Below are positions 1-7,933 of a DNA stretch of 64,000 nt, one piece after another. A program made the position numbers and the translations under genes. The first letter of the stretch is position 1. Every line of letters begins with the position of its first letter. Origin of the DNA: Cardinalis cardinalis (lineage: Eukaryota; Chordata; Aves; Passeriformes; Cardinalidae); assembly GCA_014549065.1 (NCBI GenBank), contig JACDOX010000058.1, forward strand, positions 3,736,181 to 3,800,180, given 5' to 3'. Below the pieces are notes generated by a model, which made no database searches, was not told the origin of the DNA, and worked only from the letters and a program-made list of their open reading frames with translations.

Positions 1-619
1 ATATGTTCCTCATCCTTAATTAGAAATGACTGTTAACTACATTGTTGAAAAGATAAATTTTTATGAAGTCACATATTTGGCAAAGTGTCTGAACAGATTN
101 GGGGGGTTTGGTAGGGCTGCCTTTCACAGCACGTTGCATTTTTCAGAAGGAATTTGAAGAGTNGAGTTTGAAATTNAATTAAAAAAAANAAACCACACAA
201 CCCCCCCCTACCTCAGACAAAATAGAGCAGCAAAACCAACTGCTTTAATGCAAAACAAACTCATACCTGAGAACTGCATGAGAAGCTGATAGTTCAGGGA
301 TTTGTGTACTGTTAAGAGTTTACAGTGATGCCTTGTTATTCATGCTCAGGACAGAGATTCACATCACTCCACAGCAGTTTGCTTTTTGTAAAATAATGCA
401 CAAAGCTTTCAAATCTATTAGAAGTACATCTCCCTCAACACTTGTAGGTTTATTAGGTGTAAATCTCCCCCAAGACCAGAGTCTCCTCAACCATGCTGGG
501 GAGCCCTCACTGCAGCCCAGGGCTGGGAATTCAGGTCCCTGTGGCATCAGAGCTGCCCGAGGTGGCCATGGAAATGCACAGATGGAGCCTCCTGGGCTGN
601 CAGAAATGGTTTTCCAGGG
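1..619. other. upstream intergenic DNA, no gene seen
   Basis: AT-rich non-coding DNA upstream of EIF3H, with an A-rich tract and a C-run near 180-210. The part from about 470 on is more GC-rich and may be a diverged 5' extension of the CR1 copy that becomes clear near 620, but I cannot align it with confidence. Short open frames on both strands here have no recognisable domain and look like chance. Confidence 0.5.
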
Positions 620-872
620 CCCAGCTGGCAGCTGGACCAGGAGAGTGACCCTTCCCCTCCCCTCAGCACTGGTGAGGCCACACCTCAAACCCTGAGCTCA
701 GTTTTAGGCCNCTCACTACAAGAAGGACATTGAGAGGCTGGAGAGAGTCCAGAGCTGGGCAGTGGAGCTGGGGAAGGGTCTGGAACACAGCAGCTGAGAG
801 ACCTGGGGGTGTTTGGCCTGGGGAAAAGGAGGCTCAAGGAATACCTTANTGCTCTCTACATCTCCTTCAAAG
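620..872 (+). mobile_element. CR1 LINE fragment, segment 1 of 3 (interrupted)
   Basis: This matches the 3' part of the CR1 reverse-transcriptase ORF: the 'gtgaggccacacctcaaa', 'cactacaagaaggacattga' and 'ggggaaaaggaggctcaagg' stretches are typical of avian CR1 in sense orientation. The match stops abruptly at the direct repeat caaag (868-872), where an LTR-like insertion begins. It resumes at 1613 and again at 2026. The ORF is decayed and non-functional. Confidence 0.85.
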
Positions 873-1612
873 TGTTGCCCAAACAGGTTCTTTCAGCCAG
901 TGTGCAAGAGGCCAATTCACACAGAGTTCAGGTATTTGATTTATTTGCAGTTCTATGGAGAAAAAGGTGCTGGGTGGNAAATCCACAAAGCCAGCACAAT
1001 GACTACCAAAACTTTTATACACGATTTATACTATTTATGCATTTTAGTAAAGGCACTAATGTTCATTCATTAGAAGTTACTTAGTCCTCTTATTAATTAG
1101 TGTTCTATCTTCTATTGGTTAATGATTCTCTTGCTTCCCATGTTAATTAGTCTGNATGCTAAGTCCTTCTCTTCCTTTGAGTTGGTGGCTTTCCTGAGTC
1201 ATGATTTCCACTGCTGGAATTACTTTTTACCCCATGGGAGCTGATGCAGCATAGTTGCTGAGTTGTCCTTATTAGTTTCTTCCTTATCTTGTGGCCCCTG
1301 CCAAATGTCCTTGTGGCCCATAAATTCCACATTCTTTGTGTCCACTTCCAGTGGCACANCCTTCTTCCCAAGCTCTCTGTTAACCTCCCCCTAGGTCTGA
1401 GATCATTGAAGAATATCCAGCACTAAACCTTAACAAGGCAACAAGTATTTTTTCTTTCTAATGCTTGGACATCACTTAGCCCTTGTTAGTTGCTATCTAA
1501 TTCAAAGATTAAATCTCCTTTTTTGTTGATTAGGCTTGNAGGTATACAAAGAACAAATGTCAAAGAATATCCTTTCTTAAAATTAATTTTTACATATTCC
1601 ACATTTTGAAAC
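873..1612 (-). mobile_element. probable solo LTR inserted in CR1
   Basis: About 740 bp interrupting CR1, flanked by caaag at 868-872 and 1613-1617. Removing the insert and one repeat restores a continuous CR1 line. Read on the minus strand, it carries a polyadenylation signal AATAAA (plus strand 940-945) about 70 bases before its 3' end, which reads ...GGGCAACA. That is the expected R-U5 layout of an LTR ending in CA. The minus-strand 5' end reads GTTTC, or TGGTTTC if it shares bases with the flanking repeat, so the exact boundary is uncertain by 1-2 bases. No retroviral coding sequence is present. I do not recognise the family. Confidence 0.6.
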
Positions 1613-1639
1613 CAAAGAAGGTTGTAGCCAGATGGAGGT
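1613..1639 (+). mobile_element. CR1 LINE fragment, segment 2 of 3
   Basis: A 27-base island of CR1 ('aaggttgtagccagatgg') between two insertions. It is exactly the CR1 sequence expected between the segment ending at 872 and the one starting at 2026. It begins with the caaag repeat of the first LTR and ends with gaggt, the flanking repeat of the second. Confidence 0.75.
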
Positions 1640-2025
1640 CTATTGAAACAGGTCAACCGCCATGGCAGGGAGAAATGATGATGAGGACTCCATCTTATCA
1701 GAAGGCTAACTAATTACTTTATTGTACCGTATTATTCTGTATTATATTACAGTATATTACCTTACATCTAAACTGAATCTGCCAAGCACTCCACTCTGCA
1801 CCCCAGCTGCACAGAATCTCGTGACTGTCAGCCGACAGTCCCAACACACACACACTCACTTTGGGTAAACAATCTCCATATTGCATTCTACTTTGGCACA
1901 ACACAGGCACAGCACATGAGATAAGAATTGTTATGATCATTCTCTGAGGTTCAGAGAATGTGAATCCCAGAAATATTCTTGGGAAGATTGCTTTGCTTTT
2001 CTCTGTGAGGAGAAATGTGGCTACC
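1640..2025 (-). mobile_element. solo LTR of an endogenous retrovirus, minus orientation
   Basis: A 386-bp insert flanked by gaggt at 1635-1639 and 2026-2030 within CR1. Read on the minus strand it has AATAAA (plus strand 1718-1723), then 'gccttctgataagatggagt' and a short U5. The 'gccttctga...atggagtc' block is shared with the solo LTR at 7546-7927, so the two are related. The terminal TG/CA dinucleotides are not clean, so this copy is older or its ends are mutated. It points away from EIF3H, with its 5' end about 540 bp upstream of the start codon. No internal gag, pol or env sequence is present. Confidence 0.7.
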
Positions 2026-2306
2026 GAGGTTGGCCTCATCTCCCAGGTAAGTAGCGACAGGAACAGAGGACATGGCCTCAAGCGGTACCAGGCGAGGTTT
2101 GGGTTGGGCATCAGGAAGAATTTCTTCCCAGAAAGGGCCATTAACCACTGGAATGGGCTGCCCAGGGAGTGGAGTCGGCATCGATGGAGTGTTAAGAGAC
2201 ACCTGGACGGGCACTCAGTGCCATGCTGTAGGGGACAGGCTGGTGTTTGCTCATAGGTTGGACTCGATGATCCTGGCAGTTTTTTCCAAGGTAAATGATT
2301 CTGCGG
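2026..2306 (+). mobile_element. CR1 LINE fragment, segment 3 of 3, with 3' end
   Basis: This is the 3' end of the CR1 copy begun at 620. It contains 'ggcctcatctcccaggtaag', 'ggcctcaagcggtaccagg', 'ggaatgggctgcccaggga' and 'ggttggactcgatgatcctg', and ends in the CR1 terminal motif (gtaaatgattctgcg). The CpG-rich EIF3H promoter starts directly after this end. Confidence 0.85.
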
Positions 2307-2563
2307 AGAGGAAAGCCGGCAGGGAAGACTGTCTCGGCTGTCGCATGCCGGATGAGCTGGCACAAGGCCCCAGGCCCAGTCTGTGCGGGCACACCCGGAC
2401 CGGGCCGGGCCGGGCCCGCAGCCCTGAGCCGGCACCGCCGCCACGTCGGACCCCGCGCTCACCGCTCCGCGTTCCCGCCCGGGGCCTTTTGGCCGCGCAG
2501 CGCCCCGGCCGCGCCGCCGCTTCCGGTGTGGCGNGTTTCCCTTTCCGGCCGTGCGGGGCAGCC
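2307..2563 (+). promoter_or_regulatory. EIF3H: EIF3H CpG-island promoter and 5' UTR
   Basis: Strongly GC- and CpG-rich sequence immediately before the EIF3H start codon, in contrast to the AT-rich surroundings. It has no evident TATA box. An ETS-type site (cttccggtg, around 2519-2528) and a second ttccgg at 2544-2549 are present. A pyrimidine tract TTTCCCTTTCC at 2536-2546 could carry the transcription start and would give a 5'-terminal oligopyrimidine (TOP) leader. EIF3H is among the eIF3 subunits known to have TOP mRNAs. The start codon context gcagccATGG has G at -3 and +4, which is strong. The exact transcription start is inferred, not observed. Confidence 0.75.
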
Positions 2564-2683
2564 ATGGCGTCGCGCAAGGAAGGCTCGGGCGCTGCCGGCG
2601 GCGGCTTCGGCGCCTCCAAGGGCAAAGGCAAAGCCGCCGCCGCGGGAGACTCGGCCGTCAAGCAAGTGCAGATCGANGGGCTG
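2564..2683 (+). CDS. EIF3H: EIF3H coding exon 1 (eIF3 subunit H, N-terminus)
   Basis: This encodes the first 40 residues of eIF3h, a subunit of the eIF3 complex that binds the 40S ribosome and organises translation initiation in the cytoplasm. The protein opens MASRKEGSG, continues through a Gly/Ala/Lys-rich low-complexity stretch (about residues 9-28), then GDSAVKQVQI-X-GL, which is the conserved lead-in to the MPN domain. By memory the human protein has the same start and the same motif but a low-complexity stretch about four residues longer. The exon ends at CTG followed by the donor GTGAGC (phase 0). Codon 38 contains an N (2677), reading GAN; Asp is expected from the family. The ATG at 2564 is the first in-frame start after the promoter and has strong context. 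Confidence 0.95.
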
Positions 2684-2825
2684 GTGAGCAGAGGGGGCCG
2701 AGGCCTCCGCGGGCGGGAGGTGGGCGGGGTGGCCGCGTGGAGCCGCCGGCGGGGCCCGTGCGTGGGGCGGTGCCGCGGCGGAGCCTCGTGTCCTGCCGGG
2801 AGCGGCGCTTCTCGAGGGGCAGGAA

Positions 2826-3056
2826 CGGCTTCCTGCCCCTGCGCAGCTTCCTGCCCCTGCCCGGCTTCCTAACCCCTGCCCGGCTTCCTAACCCTGCCCC
2901 TGCCCGGCTTCCTAACCCTGCCCCTGCCCGGCTTCCTACCCCTGCCTGGCTTCCTAACCCCTGCCCGGCTTCCTACCCCTGCCTGGCTTCCTACCCCTGC
3001 CCTTGCCCGGCTTCCTAACCCTGCCCCTGCCCGGCTTCCTAACCCTGCCCGGGCTC
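2826..3056. repeat. C-rich minisatellite just inside intron 1
   Basis: About nine copies of a 'gcccggcttcctaacc'-type unit. Unit length varies between roughly 18 and 25 bp because a second 'cctgcc' block is present or absent. Two more degenerate copies lie at the 5' edge. The + strand is C-rich and pyrimidine-rich, so the template strand is G-rich. Several units contain CCTAACCC, resembling one telomeric repeat. The array starts about 140 bp after the exon 1 donor and lies within the CpG island. Confidence 0.85.
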
Positions 3057-5164
3057 CCCGTGCTCGTCCCTAGTGTGTCAGCAAAGGCCGGGCCAGCGCA
3101 GCGTGATTTGTCCTTAAATGTCCCGTTCCACCATTCAGTTCGCCGCCCCTGTGCCCGGAGTTGCTGTTTGCAGCTTTGATACCTCATACTTGTANCAGAT
3201 ACACGGAAAATGCCGCAGGTGTGAGAGCTGAGAAGCACAGTGGGTTTTTCCCTCACCTTTTGTGCTTTTTGCCGTTTCTGTCAGAGCTGCCAGGATCTCC
3301 TGCCTTTGCTTAGTGAGAAATAAAATAAACAGACGGGGTGAAATGGCTTAGCAGAGAGCAGAGCCATCCTAATACAGACAATCCGTGCAGGCCTAAAGTG
3401 GAAAAGCATCTGTTAAAGTTGGTTCTTGGCTTTGCTGTTGGTTCTTTTTGTGTTGGTTCAGGCTTAGGGAGTTGGTAATACTGTTAGTGACACACGGAGA
3501 AAAAGTTGCTTCTTAAGGATAGAAACATTGTTTTTTACTTCATCATCTTTGCCAAGTGTCAACAGAACACTGGACAGCTGGAGTGTGAAGGAGAGAGTTG
3601 GTACCTTGGTTTTGAGAAAGAAGATCATAGTTTTGAGACAAGCTTTGATGCCTGCTTGGCACTTTTAGTGGTCGTCCTCTGCTCTTATCCTGGAGATTTA
3701 CAGTGTAGTAAGCATTTGGGAAGACAAAAAATAATTTATTTGTGTGTAGTAGGTCTTGTGAAAGAGGAAATCTGAATCACATTTTTTCTGCCCTGTTCTG
3801 TCCAGCTGTCTGTGTGCCTGTGGCTTTGGTGCATGGAGCATTTTCAAGGAGTAGTGAAAACTGACCAGTTGTGAAATGTTCCAAAAAAACCCAGCAGTGG
3901 ATAGCAGGCTGCTCCTGCTGCAGGCTGGTGCCATACACTTTGGTAACAACTGGTAAATTTGATTCATTTTGCTCCTGGTTGTTCTCTGTCAAGNCTATAA
4001 TCTGCTTTGTGAGCTGCTGTTGATTCCGATCAGCTGTGACCTGACGCTCTGCTTCTGACAGTCCAGCAAATGCTTATGATTTTTTTTGTTTGTTTTTAAT
4101 TTTTTTATTTCATACTTTTTTCCCTTCTCCTTGTATTTTCTTCTGGTCCAGCACAGTGGTGCCTCTCACATGGAGTCAGTACAGAGGGAGGTGATTTACT
4201 GNAAACTGTAAAAGCTTTCAACTTTCCACCTCCTGAAGATGTCTCCTAGACAAAGAAAGGGTTCTCAGGACATTGGCACAGGTTCATAAACTTCTGTGAC
4301 ATCTGTGATGGAGAGAAATGTTGGCGTAAATTTGCTTGCTATGCAAACAGCGTAAATTCTGTTGTAATATCATATTGAAACTCTTCTGAAGTGTTCCTGA
4401 TGCCTCACTGGTTTAAATGTCTTGTCTGCTTTCACAAAGTAGCAGGGCTTCATCAGTCATTGTGATGATGGCCAGGGTGATTACACACCAAGAGTTCTGA
4501 ATTCAGGTGGGCATCAGGGGAGTTGGTGATCTCTTTCTCTTCAGTCGTGTCCCATCTCCTGGCAGTGTCACAATTAACCCTTCATGTGGGGCTGCTGTGA
4601 AAGCAAAAGCATGTTTGTGGGTTGCTTTGGAGTCTGTGAGTGCAGAATAGAAGATGCAACAGTCTTCTCTCTATGTGAGAATGTGGAAGTATGTTTAGAA
4701 AGCTTGGTGTTTCAGAGGAATAATAAAGTAAAAAAAAAAAAAACCTAGTATTTGTAATGAAAAGAAGAAGTTCTAAATGTCNGGATGTTACCTTAATATG
4801 TAATGGTGCAGCAGTGTCTGCTTCTCAGGCCTCTTTTTAAAATCTGGTTTTAATCTGTTCAATTTCTTAATAAATAAACTTAAATTGAAAATGGATTCCA
4901 GTATAGGTGGTCTGGTTTTTCTAAGAAATTAGAAAATGCAGGGTAAAAAATTAGCCTGCAGAAGCACGTTATAAAATGTGCTTTTTCCTTCAGGTGAGAT
5001 GTAAGAATTCACGCATTTGTTTTTGACCATCCTGACAAAAAGATCAGATTAAGTGCCCTGTATGATATCCTGTTGTCTTTGCTTCCTGTTGTTGAAATTT
5101 GAATGGATATTCCATCATGTTTTCTCCAGTCAAGGAGCCCAGAGAGAGCTTTTGTTTACAGCAA
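3057..5164. other. intron 1 interior, no gene or clear repeat
   Basis: AT-rich intronic DNA without a recognisable exon or transposon. There is a poly(A) run near 4730-4744 and T-rich tracts near 4080-4110. Open frames at 3506-3775 and 3698-3992 overlap on opposite strands and show no domain; I regard them as chance. Confidence 0.5.
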
Positions 5165-5870
5165 TGCACAGGCTTGGGGAAGAGTGGCTGGTGGGAAAGA
5201 GCCTGGGGGTGCTGGTTGACAGCAACCAAACGTGAGCCAGCGTGNGCCCAGGTGTCCGGAAAGAGCAATGGCATCCTGGCCTGGGGCAGGAGTGGTGTGG
5301 CCAGCAGGAGCAGGGGAATGATTGTGCCCCTGGACACAGCACTGGTGAGCCTCCACCTCAAATCCCATGTTCAGTTTTGGGCTCTTTGCTACAAGGAAGT
5401 CCTTGAGAGCCTGGAGCATTTCTGGGGAAGGGGCGGGAGCACAACTCAGATGAGGAGCACNTGAGGGAGCTGGGGCTGTTCAGCCTGGAGAAAAGGAGGC
5501 CCAGGGGAGACCTTGGCCCTCTCTACAGCTCCCTGAAAGGAGGCTGGAGCCAGGTGGGGTTGGTCTCTTCTCCAAGGTAACCAGTGATAGGACAATCCCT
5601 CTACCAACCTGAGGAAGTGGCCTCTGGTTGGTACAGGGGAGGTTTAAATTGGATATTAGGAAAAATTTGTTTACTGAAAGGGTGGTTAAGTATTGTAACA
5701 GGCAGCCCAGGGTGGTGGAATCACCATTCCTCAAAAGTGTTTGAAAATACATGTAGATGTGGCACTTAAATATGTGGTTTCATGATGAATACTGTGGGGT
5801 TGGGTTGATGGTGAGACTTGATGATCTTAGAGGTCTTTTCCAGCCTAAACAGTTCTCTGATTCTGTGATT
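5165..5870 (+). mobile_element. CR1 LINE, 5'-truncated, sense orientation
   Basis: About 700 bp of CR1 3' sequence, in order: 'gggggtgctggttgacagc', 'ccaatggcatcctgg'-like, 'agccggagaaaaggaggccc'-like, 'gtaaccagtgataggacaa', 'ggttggatattaggaaaaat'-like, and the end 'gatgatcttagaggtctttt' followed by ctctgattctgtgatt, the CR1 terminal octamer repeat. The reading frame is broken by indels and stops. Truncation at the 5' end is normal for CR1. Confidence 0.9.
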
Positions 5871-7545
5871 ATTGCAAGCTGTCAGAAATAATTGTACAGA
5901 AATGCTGTAATTTGCTTACCCCTTTCTTTTTGCAAGAGGTGTTGATGGACTCTGGTTTGTTCTATTCTAGAAATTTTTCAATGGGAACCAAATATTTGGT
6001 AATTCAGCTGCTAAAATTTTATAATCAGATTTGGTTCACTGATATTACAGTATTTTCTTTCAGTAAGGTGCAATAAATTTCAAACCATAAGCTGATGTAT
6101 TTTAAGACATAAGAAATAATTATTCCTTTGAATGATTTTTAGTTAACAGAAGATTGTAGATTTCCATCAAGTCTTGGAGACTTCTCTAAAATACTTCCCT
6201 AGTGAAACTTCTAACCCTACTACACTGTCTAAAATTGCACCTATGGAGGACATCCTTGGCATATTTATGCATTTCTGATGTTTCTAGTAGTGATATCAGG
6301 CAACACAGAAAACTGTGAAGGCAGAAGTGAACTGGTTTGTCATTCAAAGATATAAGATCTGGTAGGGTAAGTAAGTAGCATTTTTACATGATGAGCATCA
6401 AAGTCTGTGTCATTCAGAAACTGAACTAATATCCAAAACCAGATACTCCGTGTGGTGGATTGTGGGTTGTGTCAGACCACTAATATGTCGGTGATGGATA
6501 TATGGAAACTCTTCTGGAAAATAGCAGCTGTGGGGTGGGAGATGGGGAACTCTTAGCAAGGCAAGTGTGCTGCTAGGCCAGATAAATGTTATTATTGATC
6601 ACATTTGCCTTCAGAGTAGTTACAAGGGACTGTGTTTTTACTGGGAAGGTGTTTCATTCTTTGCAAGTCTTCTGCATGAGGTTATTCTAGGAAGGAAGTT
6701 AAAATTGGCTAAATTCATCTAACTAAATTCTTAAGCTCCAAAATTATTTTTTCTTTTTAAATCTTACCCTTGCATTCATTTCCACATTCAAAAAATTACA
6801 CACCCAGAAATGGTTCTGAAGAACAGTGTCAGCTGACTGAAAAAGGTTTGCTTATACNTGGCTCTTGCAAAGTAATATAACTAGATCCTTAGCTCATGCT
6901 AAACCATTAATATGTGCATTGCTTTTATCATTTCACTAATGGGAATGATGGTTCNTTTTTTACTCAGCCACTGCATACGATTTCTTTTTACACATATGTC
7001 CATTGCACACAATTTTTACATATTGTAGGAAGTAGCAAAAGTTATGTAGGCTTTTCAAAATGCCTGTAGGTTTCTATTCTTATATCTTCATAACTGCTGA
7101 TGTGCAAAACCCTTAATACTAATAACAAATTGCCACTACACCTTAAGATATCTTTGCAAGTTTGTTTGGAGTAAATACAAACATACATCGGCCAAAACAT
7201 AGATATGTCAGGAGGATGGTTAGAAGTTGTAGGCCTTGTGTGCATTTGTGCACCACCATCACCAGTGGGGCTATAGTGCCACNTTCTCTTGTGTCAGATA
7301 TGAGGGATTTAATCAAAGATTGTTGCTTCAAGCTTCATTACATCATCCCTGATTTGGTGATGCTGTAGTGTGCCTATTGCTTTGTATTCTTATCTATGGT
7401 AAGTATATATAGAGGATTTATTTACTTATTTACTATAACACAGATAAGAATATATGAGTCTACACGTTTAAAAACCTCTCACATAATAATTGAATTTTTT
7501 TCAGTAGTTGCTCTATTCATAATTGTGATATTTAAGTTGCTTGTG
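5871..7545. other. intron 1 interior, nothing recognised
   Basis: AT-rich intronic sequence between a CR1 copy and a solo LTR. I see no exon, RNA gene or repeat family here. Confidence 0.45.
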
Positions 7546-7927
7546 TGTCACAGGCACTTTTTATGAAAACTCCTTTCCTTAGGATTTTTTCTTCTGAGAA
7601 GCTGAGAGGCCTCAGGAACATAATGTAAACAATGGTTATCTGCTCCTGTGGAATGTAACAGGTAGATCTGTGATAGGTCTCATGTGGTTGTTTCTAGTTA
7701 ATGGCCAATCACGGTCAGCTGGCTCGGACTCTGTCTGGGACACAAGCTTTTGTTATCATTCTTTCTTCTCTATTCTTAGCTAGCCTTCTGATGAAATCCT
7801 TTCTTCTATTCTTTTAGTATANTTTTANTNTAATATATATNANAAAATAATAAATCAAGCCTTCTGAAACATGGAGTCGGATGCTCGTCTCTTCCCTCAT
7901 CCTAAGACCCCTGTGAACACCGTCACA
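7546..7927 (+). mobile_element. solo LTR of an endogenous retrovirus with 6-bp TSD
   Basis: A 382-bp element beginning TGTCACAGGC and ending CACCGTCACA, flanked by identical cttgtg repeats at 7540-7545 and 7928-7933. It carries a CCAATCA box (7705-7711) in the presumed U3, AATAAA at 7849-7854, and 'aagccttctgaaacatggag' in R-U5. Six-base target duplications are typical of class II (beta-/ERVK-like) endogenous retroviruses, so the class is inferred from the duplication length. It is related to the minus-strand LTR at 1640-2025. No internal retroviral genes remain, consistent with loss by LTR-LTR recombination. Several Ns fall in its AT-rich part (7822-7843). Confidence 0.88.
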
Positions 7928-7933
7928 CTTGTG

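Noticed and set aside
1719..2462. 247-codon open frame on the minus strand
   Set aside because: It runs across the solo LTR, the CR1 3' end and the EIF3H promoter. It has no domain and is explained by those repeats.
2072..2872. Long + strand frame that includes the EIF3H N-terminus
   Set aside because: The upstream part is CR1 and promoter, and the downstream part reads through the exon 1 donor. Only 2564-2683 is supported as coding.
2826..3056. Regularly spaced repeats resembling a CRISPR array
   Set aside because: Units are directly tandem without unique spacers, in a vertebrate intron. It is a minisatellite. The same applies to 27381-27500.
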